Source of the DNA: Saprospiraceae bacterium
GTDB lineage: Bacteria; Bacteroidota; Bacteroidia; Chitinophagales; Saprospiraceae
Assembly (NCBI GenBank): GCA_020850025.1
Contig: JADZFI010000526.1
Span: 1-11,811, forward strand
Reading direction: 5' to 3'
Length of the DNA: 11,811 bases
Part shown: positions 6,101 through 11,811 of the stretch, in pieces
Layout: each line of letters opens with the position of its first letter
How positions within the stretch are numbered: position 1 is the stretch's first letter
Position numbers and translations under genes: made by a program
The notes under the pieces: generated by a model
What the model was told of the DNA's origin: nothing
The model's input: only the letters and a program-made list of their open reading frames with translations
The model's database searches: none

Positions 6101-8691
6101 CCTGTTTCGGCGCCAACGATGGCGCCATCAACTTCCTGCTGAGTGGAGGAACGCCCGGTTACAGCTATTTGTGGTCGAACAACAGCACAGAGGATCAGAT
6201 ACTTGCACTCGCACCAGGCTCCTATGCACTCACTTTTACGTATGCGAATGGCGCCTGCAGCCAGACACGAACCTTCCAGATTTTTGAACCCTTACCTTTG
6301 GTAACCAGCACGCAACAAGCTGCGGCCGGCTGCCATGGCGGATCGGGAGGTTTTGTAGACCTGAGTGTGCAAAACGGCATTGCTCCGTTGACCTACTTTT
6401 GGTCGAACGGCGCCGTTACGGAAGATCTGAATAATATTGCCGAAGGCCAATACACCGTAACGGTAACCGATGCCACCGGTTGTACAGCCACAACATCAAC
6501 CTTGCTCATGGAGCCACCCCCTCTCCAAAGCAACGGGGTGAACACGACTCCTTCCTGTCCGGGATTGGCTACGGGCAACGCCATCTTTCAGGGAGCTTCG
6601 CAGGGCACTCCTCCTTATTCCTTGCTTTGGTCCAATAATATCGGCACTCCCGTCAATCCCAATCTGCCGGCAGGATCATACCAGCTCACCATTACCGATG
6701 CCAACGGCTGTACTCTGCTGGAAACGTTGACCGTTACAGAACACAACGAACCTGGTTTGCAGGCCGCCCTGCAGCAGGTAGATTGTTTTGGCGCTCAAAA
6801 TGGCAGTATTGACCTCCAACTGAGCGGTGGAACACCGGGGTTTGATTATTTTTGGTCGAACAACAGCACCACCCAGGATCTTTCCCAGCTCGGTCCGGGT
6901 AATTATACCCTTACCATCACCTATGCCGGTGGAGCTTGCAGCAGCACCGCAAGCTACCAGATCAGCGAGCCGGCAGCCCTGGTTTTTGCCAATACAGTAC
7001 TTACCCAACTCAATTGTTATGAATCCGGCAACGGAGCCGTGGATATTTCCATCTCCGGAGGGACCGGGGCTTATTCTTTTTTGTGGAGCAACAGTGCCAC
7101 AACGGAAGACATATCCGGACTACCTGCCGGCCCGTACGCTGTAACGATAACAGATGCCAACGGCTGTACGCTGGAAGAGGCCTTTTCCCTTTCGCAGCCA
7201 CCAGCGCTAGTCCTGAGCACACTTCTGGCTGCTGATACCTGCGAAACCGGCTCGGGCGCCATTGTACTCAGCGTTGCCGGTGGCACGCAACCTTATCAAT
7301 ATAACTGGTCGAACAATGCCTCCGGTCCGGGTACCAATAACCTGTCGCCCGGCGTGTACAGTGTTACGGTTACCGACGATCATGCGTGTACCCAAACCCT
7401 GGTGGCCACGGTAGCGGCGTACGGACTGATTCCTGAACTGGAGAGTTATTCCGGCGTGATTACCTGCGCTCAACCCAGGGTTTCGATAGGTGTTACTGCC
7501 AACCAAAACGATTTGCACTACAACTGGCAATCGCCCGGAGGTCCTTTGCCGGACGCTGCGGATCATGTCGTGTCCAATGCAGGCGCTTATCTGGTGACCG
7601 CCACCAATAGCTTTGGCTGCACGGCACAGACACAATTGTTGGTAGCGGAAAACACAATTCCACCTTTAGCTGAGGCCGGCCCACCTGCAATGCTCGTGCC
7701 ATGCTCGGAAACGATGGTTCTACTCCATCCGGAAGGCTCATCACAAGGACCAGGATTTGAAAACCGCTGGACGGTACTGGAAAATGGACAGGTGGTACAT
7801 GATACCATTGCCTGGTTACTGCCGGTAACGGAAGGCGGCTGGTTTGTGCATACGGTGACCAATTTGCAGAATGGATGCCGGGCGCAAGACAGCATCCGGC
7901 TCGACTGGGACGATCCTATTCAGGCTGTGTACCATATTGAGCCTATTCTGTGCTACGGCGACGATGATGGTGTCATTCGATTTGAACAGGTGGAAGGAGG
8001 CTCTGCGCCTTATGTTTATGCTATTGATAATCAGAATTTTACAACCAGCGCCACCTTCCATTCGCTGGAGCCCGGGGCCTATTCCCTGCGCGTACGCGAC
8101 GGATTTGGTTGTACCTGGGAGGCGGAGGTGGTGTTAACGGAACCGCCTTTGATGAGCGTTGCACTGGCGGCGAGCGATACCTCGCTGGAACTGGGGCAAT
8201 CCGTTCAGTTGATTGCCACGGTATCGCCAGGGAATGCATCCCTTTCCCGGATCACCTGGGAGCCAGACGATGTGTTTGCCTTCGATAGTGCAGCGCTGAG
8301 GCAACGCGTTACCCCGGAAACTGGCACGGAATTTCAGGTACAGGTGGTGGATCAAAATGGCTGTATTGCCGAAGACCGGATTTGGGTTACGGTGAATAAT
8401 TTCAGGATATACGTGCCCAATGTGATCATGCCCGAAAGCGAAAGCAATGGATGGTTCACCATTTTTGCCGGGGAGGACGTATCTGAAATTGAGGTACTAA
8501 GGGTGTTCGACCGCTGGGGAGAGATGGTGTTTGAACGGCAGGCATTTTTACCCAATGCCCCTGATTTGGGATGGGATGGCAGTTTCCGTGGCGAGCCGGT
8601 AAACCCCGGAGTATTTGTTTGGTATGCAAAAGTTTTGCTGCCCGACGGTCGCTCACTAGCCCTGAAAGGTGATGTTACGGTATTAAGATGA
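3127..8691 (+). CDS. Giant T9SS-exported surface protein: FG-GAP motifs, SprB repeats, type B sorting domain
   Basis: About 1,854 aa. A signal peptide (hydrophobic 8-20, ATAFGQ near 25) leads into an FG-GAP/VCBS-like region with calcium-loop motifs at residues 117 (DVDADG), 170 (DFNGDG), 233 (DCNGDPD), 291 (DVDLDG), 401 (DFNGDG) and 456 (DVDNDG), probably a beta-propeller. A conserved VWNQFNYF segment is at about 503. A CARDB-like segment (563-685), an Ig/PKD-like segment (689-753), nine SprB-type repeats (about 762-1429), further Ig-like segments and one diverged SprB repeat (1598-1674) follow. The C terminus (1759-1854; YVPNVIMP, VFDRWGEMVFE, GWDG, GVFVWYAKV) is the gliding-motility-associated/type B T9SS sorting domain. 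The protein is therefore exported across the outer membrane and held on or released from the surface, plausibly as an adhesin. The ATG at 3127 was chosen because it gives a normal signal peptide. In-frame ATG 3097, ATG 3133 and GTG 3010 are less likely, the GTG lying inside a leader hairpin. Confidence 0.92.
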   Translation: MNMRRPIHLNLTLIFLLSCATAFGQDCSITNLPNQFTVKLAWQSAQDGPSTVCAPVVANLNPQQDSLPEIIVVEGQSVVQNRIQIYKGDGSNAANPFILIVPGGMDPYPSLTPTIGDVDADGIPELLVACADRRIRVFKDFMENPAAPMTLWITTGIVLDFAEQRPLLADFNGDGIAEVYAGNDIYTFNLSNPASPTLNKMLNGNATMGQSAFSAFSEGSCNPTAVDILSVADCNGDPDCAGLELVAGPVIYSIDLDPADGDPMEIKIQRDMRNMVPATMGYRDGYTAVADVDLDGIMDIVVTSIRQTNQTGVYIWNKNGFIRWLPYPANTFSSGSLACIANVYDDRQHGFTADYPEILICSSMNFTCYNLQAAQLTPATPYWWNLPTSDGSGWTGSTVYDFNGDGISEIVYRDESNLRILYGGAAPFPPGVDALRNWLTTPCFSVTSDEYAVVADVDNDGETEIAVCGRIALPPPLQFNERYRGRLRIYESDGFPWVPSRNVWNQFNYFIVNVNDDLSIPANQLQHHLELPAPGSGIRPFNSYLSQRPVLNENFLPEIPLPDVVATVVEVVCQADSMVLALNICNQGNKVFPAGAPIAFYLANPTVSTTTLIGNVQLTNLPVEKDSCATFQFTIPRVSTGTQFGVVNDDASVVAPFQLDMDFPSSDILECDFLNNLFQFEVPIPQAPVDLGPDVQVCQDTTLELNAGSGFVQYLWQDGSTSSAFQADQSGVYWVEATDLCAIRHQDTVLLESIGRPMLQLDTLHGDCQGNPAQLHASAQGNYPPFQFEWSTGETGADISTQTDGMYTVKVTNAKGCVSIDSVRAEAGGLVEITAQVNAGILCFGQTGSIALNIQTGQPPYQYAWSDGSQGTQLNNVPAGTYTVVVTDASQCSDVATVILQQPDALISSGFSTVPACEDAPTGAITFLGAAQGTPPYQLLWSNNATTDQIAQLPAGQYQLTITDANGCSLTQTIDVPGFAVPAEGTVVQDVSCFGANDGAINFLLSGGTPGYSYLWSNNSTEDQILALAPGSYALTFTYANGACSQTRTFQIFEPLPLVTSTQQAAAGCHGGSGGFVDLSVQNGIAPLTYFWSNGAVTEDLNNIAEGQYTVTVTDATGCTATTSTLLMEPPPLQSNGVNTTPSCPGLATGNAIFQGASQGTPPYSLLWSNNIGTPVNPNLPAGSYQLTITDANGCTLLETLTVTEHNEPGLQAALQQVDCFGAQNGSIDLQLSGGTPGFDYFWSNNSTTQDLSQLGPGNYTLTITYAGGACSSTASYQISEPAALVFANTVLTQLNCYESGNGAVDISISGGTGAYSFLWSNSATTEDISGLPAGPYAVTITDANGCTLEEAFSLSQPPALVLSTLLAADTCETGSGAIVLSVAGGTQPYQYNWSNNASGPGTNNLSPGVYSVTVTDDHACTQTLVATVAAYGLIPELESYSGVITCAQPRVSIGVTANQNDLHYNWQSPGGPLPDAADHVVSNAGAYLVTATNSFGCTAQTQLLVAENTIPPLAEAGPPAMLVPCSETMVLLHPEGSSQGPGFENRWTVLENGQVVHDTIAWLLPVTEGGWFVHTVTNLQNGCRAQDSIRLDWDDPIQAVYHIEPILCYGDDDGVIRFEQVEGGSAPYVYAIDNQNFTTSATFHSLEPGAYSLRVRDGFGCTWEAEVVLTEPPLMSVALAASDTSLELGQSVQLIATVSPGNASLSRITWEPDDVFAFDSAALRQRVTPETGTEFQVQVVDQNGCIAEDRIWVTVNNFRIYVPNVIMPESESNGWFTIFAGEDVSEIEVLRVFDRWGEMVFERQAFLPNAPDLGWDGSFRGEPVNPGVFVWYAKVLLPDGRSLALKGDVTVLR
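5410..7413 (+). repeat. Nine tandem SprB-type repeats within the giant protein
   Basis: Each repeat has the pattern C-x-G...G-x-I...GGTxPYxYxWSNN...LPAGxYxLTITDANGC...EP, with two cysteines that could form one disulfide. The marker tryptophans are at residues 790, 865, 941, 1016, 1092, 1168, 1243, 1320 and 1394, a spacing of 74-77 residues throughout. Repeats 3-5 (bases 5839-6519) and 6-8 (6520-7203) form two successive blocks in which repeat 3 resembles 6 and 4 resembles 7. Repeats of this family occur in SprB, the mobile gliding adhesin of Flavobacterium johnsoniae. Confidence 0.88.
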
Positions 8692-8705
8692 TCAACAGGT
8701 TATTT

Positions 8706-8727
8706 AAAACAAATAATTTGTTTTTTT
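8706..8727 (+). terminator. AT-rich terminator-like hairpin after the giant gene
   Basis: AAAACAAA (8706-8713) pairs with TTTGTTTT (8717-8724) around a TAA loop, and the T-run continues to 8727. It begins 15 bases after the stop codon. The stem has only two G-C pairs, so termination may be inefficient. Confidence 0.4.
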
Positions 8728-8744
8728 CCTTTACCTTTCGGGCC

Positions 8745-8876
8745 AACAAATGTTGGCGCCCCGCTACAAATGTTGGCGCCCCGCTGGGGCTACAAATGTT
8801 GACGCCCCGCTGGGGCTACAAATGTTGACGCCCCGCTGGGGCTACAAATGTTGACGCCCCGCTGGGGCTACAAATG
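8745..8876. repeat. 26-bp tandem repeat array with GC hairpin units, upstream of polA
   Basis: Four complete 26-base units lie at 8765-8790, 8791-8816, 8817-8842 and 8843-8868. They are flanked by a truncated unit (8745-8764) and a final 8-base stub (8869-8876). Each unit is TACAAATGTTG, then R (A or G), then CGCCCCGCTGGGGC, whose last part folds as GCCCC-GCT-GGGGC. Units 2-4 are identical. Unit 1 and the truncated unit carry GGC where the others carry GAC. The left edge also forms a perfect inverted repeat, GCCAACA-AA-TGTTGGC (8742-8757). Units abut without spacers and 26 is not a multiple of three, so this is neither a CRISPR array nor coding. It stops 17 bases before the polA start, so it would lie in or at the polA leader or promoter. 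Confidence 0.9.
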
Positions 8877-8893
8877 ATTGGGCATTATAGTTT

Positions 8894-11749
8894 ATGACTG
8901 ATCAAAGACTTTTTTTACTTGACGGTCACGCGCTGATTTACCGGGCGCATTTTGCGTTTATAGCGCGTCCATTGATGAATTCCAAAGGCTGGAATGTATC
9001 GGCAGTGCAGGGGTTCATGCGCACCGTTTGGGACCTGATTCAACGGGAAAAACCCACGCACCTGGCTGTGGTGTTTGACCCGAAGGGAGGCACGGTCCGG
9101 AATGAGAAATTTGATGCGTACAAAGCCAACCGGGAAGCACAGCCGGAGGATATCACCTTTGCGCTGCCGTGGGTGCATAAAATAATTGAGGCTATGAACA
9201 TCCCGGTGGTGGTGGCGCCCAACTACGAAGCCGATGATGTAATTGGAACACTGGCCAAACAGGCGGAAAAAGTAGGGTACACCACCTATATGGTTACGCC
9301 TGATAAGGATTTCGGGCAATTGGTGTCTGATCATATTCTGTTGTACAAGCCCGCGAAAGGCGGAGAACCGCCAGAAATATGGGGCCCCAAAGAGGTGTGT
9401 GAACGCTGGGGCATTCAGCGGGTGGAGCAGGTGATAGACATGCTGGGGCTGATGGGCGATGCCGTGGATAATATCCCGGGATTGCCGGGTATCGGGGAAA
9501 AAACCGCCGCCAAACTGCTGTCAGAATTCGACTCCCTGGAAAATTTGCTTGCGAATGCCGATAAACTCAAGGGCAAGCAACAGGAGATCGTCAAAACCCA
9601 CCACGAAAAAGCCACTCTCTCCAAATGGCTGGCTACCATTGAAGTAAATGCCCCGGTAACATTCGATGAGCGCAAGTTCGAGCTGGAACCCTTCAATCGC
9701 GAAGAACTGATCGAGATTTTTACAGAACTCGAATTCAAATCACTGGCAGATGCCATCCTTAGAAGTTCCCTCGGGAATGGGGACAAAGCAGCTCCCGGCA
9801 AGGCAGCCGCACCTAAACCGGCAAACACAGGCGGTACCCAGGGCAACCTGTTCGATGAGGCCGTCATGGTGCAACAATCCATGGAACTTCCTCCTCCTCA
9901 GGATTCCCAGTTCCATACACGGGGTACGCATACCATCGAGAATACCGATCATGTGTACCATCTGGCCGATACTCCCGAGAAACGTGCCGAACTGGTAGCC
10001 TTGCTAAAAAAAGCCAAAGCCATTTCCTACGACTCCGAAACGACTTCCATTGAAGCGCCACAGGCTGATCTGGTGGGCTTTTCCTTTGCCGTCAAGACCT
10101 TCGAAGCCTGGTACGTGCCGGTTCCTGCCGACAGAAAGGAAGCGCAGAAAATTGTGGAGGAGTTTCGGGAGATCTTTGAGGATGAGCAGATTATAAAAAT
10201 CGGGCAGAACATCAAGTACGATGCCATCGTGCTTAAAAACTACGATTGCGAACTGCGCGGCCCTTACTGGGATACCATGCTGGCCCATTATCTGCTGGAA
10301 CCGGAACTTCGCCACAACATGAATTACATGGCAGAAACCCTGCTCAATTACAGTCCGGTGAAAATTGAGGAGCTTATTGGCGGTAAAGGCGCCAAACAGG
10401 GCAATATGCGCGATGTGCCGCTGGAAAAAATCAAGGAATACGCCGCAGAAGATGCCGATGTTACGCTGCGTTTGCGCGATATACTGAAACCCAAGCTCGA
10501 AGCCGGCGGCAAACAACTGGTAAAACTGTTCGAGGAAGTGGAAACGCCGCTGGTAAAGGTGCTGACAGATATTGAACACGCCGGTGTACGCATTGACCCT
10601 GATTTTTTAAAGGAATATTCCGGCGAACTGGCAGTTCAGATTGTAGCGCTGGAGGAAAAGATTCTGCAGGAAGCCGGTTTTAATTTCAACATTGCCAGTC
10701 CGAAACAGGTGGGAGAGGCGCTTTTTGACCGGTTGAAACTCCCTTATCCGGGTAAAAAAATGAAATCGGGGCAATATTCCACCGACGAGGAAATCCTCTC
10801 GGATTTAGCGGTTAACCACCCCATTTGCGCCGATATTCTGGCGCACCGTGGCTTGATGAAACTCAAATCCACCTATGTGGACGCCCTGCCTACCCTGGTA
10901 AATCCACGCACAGGCCGCGTGCACTCTTCTTTCAATCAGGCACTCGTGGCTTCCGGCCGACTCAGCAGTCAGAACCCGAACCTGCAAAACATCCCGGTCC
11001 GCACAGCGGAAGGTCGGAAAGTACGGGAAGCTTTTGTGCCGCGCGACAGCGAGCACCTCATCCTGAGTGCCGACTATTCCCAGATTGAGCTTCGGCTGAT
11101 TGCAGAGATCAGCGAAGACCAGGCCATGCTGGAGGCCTTCCAGAAAGGCCTGGATATCCACACCGCCACTGCCGCCGGCGTATACGGCGTTCCTTTGGAT
11201 CAGGTGACCAGCGAGCAGCGTCGTGCCGCCAAAACGGTGAATTTCAGCATCATCTACGGGGCTGGAGCCAGCAATCTGAGTCAGCAACTGGGCATCAAAC
11301 GCACCGAAGCAAAAGAGCTGATTGATAATTACTTCCGGGAATACTCCGGCCTGCGCACATACATGACCAAGATTGTGGAGTTTGCCCGGGCCAATGGATA
11401 TGTGGAAACCATGCTGGGCCGACGCCGCTACCTGCGTGATATCAACTCCGGAAACGGTATGATGCGCTCCATGAGCGAACGAATTGCCATCAACACGCCC
11501 ATTCAGGGTTCAGCCGCCGACCTGATCAAAGTAGCCATGATCAACATTCGGGAGGCCATGCGCAAGGAAAAATTCCGCTCGCAGATGATCCTTCAGGTGC
11601 ACGACGAACTTGTTTTCGATGCACGAAAAGATGAAGTCAACGAGCTCAAACCACTTATCATAGATAAAATGCAAAGCGCGCTGCCTCACCTCAAAGTGCC
11701 TATACTGGTGGAAGTTGGGGCAGGGGAGAACTGGCTGGAAGCGCATTGA
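8894..11749 (+). CDS. polA: DNA polymerase I
   Basis: A 951-aa family A polymerase that fills gaps and removes RNA primers during lagging-strand synthesis and repair. The N-terminal 5' nuclease (1-290) has DGHALIYRA at 10, YEADD at 111-115, TPDKD at 135-139 and GDAVDNIPGLPGIGEKTA from 188. An Ala/Pro-rich linker (about 290-345) follows. The 3'-5' proofreading domain keeps its acidic residues: Asp380 and Glu382 (DSET), Asp443 (NIKYD) and Asp520 (YAAED). The polymerase has motif A with Asp727 (ADYSQIELRL), motif B with Arg776, Lys780, Phe784 and Tyr788, and motif C with HDE at 903-905. All three activities therefore look intact. Length is slightly above E. coli PolA (928). The start follows from the N-terminal motif. 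No Shine-Dalgarno is present, and the preceding repeat array obscures the promoter. Motif B reads NFSIIYGAGA, where E. coli has NFGLIYGMSA. Confidence 0.97.
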   Translation: MTDQRLFLLDGHALIYRAHFAFIARPLMNSKGWNVSAVQGFMRTVWDLIQREKPTHLAVVFDPKGGTVRNEKFDAYKANREAQPEDITFALPWVHKIIEAMNIPVVVAPNYEADDVIGTLAKQAEKVGYTTYMVTPDKDFGQLVSDHILLYKPAKGGEPPEIWGPKEVCERWGIQRVEQVIDMLGLMGDAVDNIPGLPGIGEKTAAKLLSEFDSLENLLANADKLKGKQQEIVKTHHEKATLSKWLATIEVNAPVTFDERKFELEPFNREELIEIFTELEFKSLADAILRSSLGNGDKAAPGKAAAPKPANTGGTQGNLFDEAVMVQQSMELPPPQDSQFHTRGTHTIENTDHVYHLADTPEKRAELVALLKKAKAISYDSETTSIEAPQADLVGFSFAVKTFEAWYVPVPADRKEAQKIVEEFREIFEDEQIIKIGQNIKYDAIVLKNYDCELRGPYWDTMLAHYLLEPELRHNMNYMAETLLNYSPVKIEELIGGKGAKQGNMRDVPLEKIKEYAAEDADVTLRLRDILKPKLEAGGKQLVKLFEEVETPLVKVLTDIEHAGVRIDPDFLKEYSGELAVQIVALEEKILQEAGFNFNIASPKQVGEALFDRLKLPYPGKKMKSGQYSTDEEILSDLAVNHPICADILAHRGLMKLKSTYVDALPTLVNPRTGRVHSSFNQALVASGRLSSQNPNLQNIPVRTAEGRKVREAFVPRDSEHLILSADYSQIELRLIAEISEDQAMLEAFQKGLDIHTATAAGVYGVPLDQVTSEQRRAAKTVNFSIIYGAGASNLSQQLGIKRTEAKELIDNYFREYSGLRTYMTKIVEFARANGYVETMLGRRRYLRDINSGNGMMRSMSERIAINTPIQGSAADLIKVAMINIREAMRKEKFRSQMILQVHDELVFDARKDEVNELKPLIIDKMQSALPHLKVPILVEVGAGENWLEAH

Positions 11750-11792
11750 CGTGTTCGAGGGTTTGAGTTGCTTATGGAGCTGTATATTGTAG

Positions 11793-11811
11793 GGGTGACT
11801 GCCAGTCACCC
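11793..11811 (+). terminator. Palindrome after polA, possible terminator or repeat element (runs to window edge)
   Basis: GGGTGACTG (11793-11801) and CAGTCACCC (11803-11811) are perfect inverted copies around one central C, forming a 7-8 bp hairpin with a small loop. It begins 43 bases after the polA stop. The window ends at its last base, so a following T-run or additional repeat cannot be judged. The remaining bases 11750-11792 hold nothing I recognise. Confidence 0.4.

Noticed and set aside
8745..8876. CRISPR array
   Set aside because: Units abut directly with no unique spacers, the unit is 26 bases with an internal hairpin, and no cas genes are present.
10004..10579. 191-codon minus-strand ORF inside polA
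   Set aside because: It is opposite the conserved proofreading domain and is a shadow of polA codon usage.

Overview
The window looks like a chromosomal segment of a free-living Bacteroidota, probably the Saprospiria/Chitinophagia side of the phylum. Three things point there. First, a 1,850-residue surface protein ends in a gliding-motility/type B sorting domain of the type IX secretion system (T9SS), a system essentially confined to this phylum. Second, two intergenic regions carry perfect matches to the Bacteroidota -7 element TAnnTTTG. Third, none of the assigned starts visible in the window has a convincing Shine-Dalgarno sequence. The exact genus is not resolvable by eye.

Layout. (1) 1-1424, plus strand: the end of an ISC iron-sulfur cluster operon, iscS (3' end only), iscU and iscA, with unusually long, structured or repeat-filled gaps (222 and 186 bases). 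No hscB, hscA or fdx follows. (2) 1540-2016, minus strand: a small secreted NTF2-like (SnoaL/DUF4440-type) protein, convergent with iscA, with its own -7 element and a pair of palindromes upstream. (3) 2017-2378: a 362-base divergent intergenic region rich in hairpins, ending in a possible three-way-junction RNA that abuts (4) 2379-2894, a DUF4382 lipoprotein. (5) 2905-3126: terminator-like hairpin, a good Bacteroidota promoter, and a long leader with two strong hairpins. (6) 3127-8691: a giant T9SS-exported protein with FG-GAP-type calcium motifs, a CARDB-like region, nine regular SprB-type repeats of about 75 residues, further Ig-like segments and the sorting domain. (7) 8692-8893: an AT-rich hairpin and a 26-base tandem repeat array whose units each carry a GC-rich hairpin. 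(8) 8894-11749: polA, DNA polymerase I with all three enzymatic domains intact. (9) The window ends in a perfect palindrome.

The ISC genes work together: IscS supplies sulfur from cysteine, IscU is the assembly scaffold and IscA a carrier or iron-binding accessory. The lipoprotein and giant protein are both envelope/surface proteins on the same strand but appear separately transcribed. polA is unrelated housekeeping. The protein-coding content is of recognisable families. The parts least explained by known families are the non-coding ones: the candidate structured leader before the DUF4382 gene, the hairpin leader of the giant gene, and two different intergenic repeat families. All RNA structures here were found by eye and have not been tested by folding software or by covariation.
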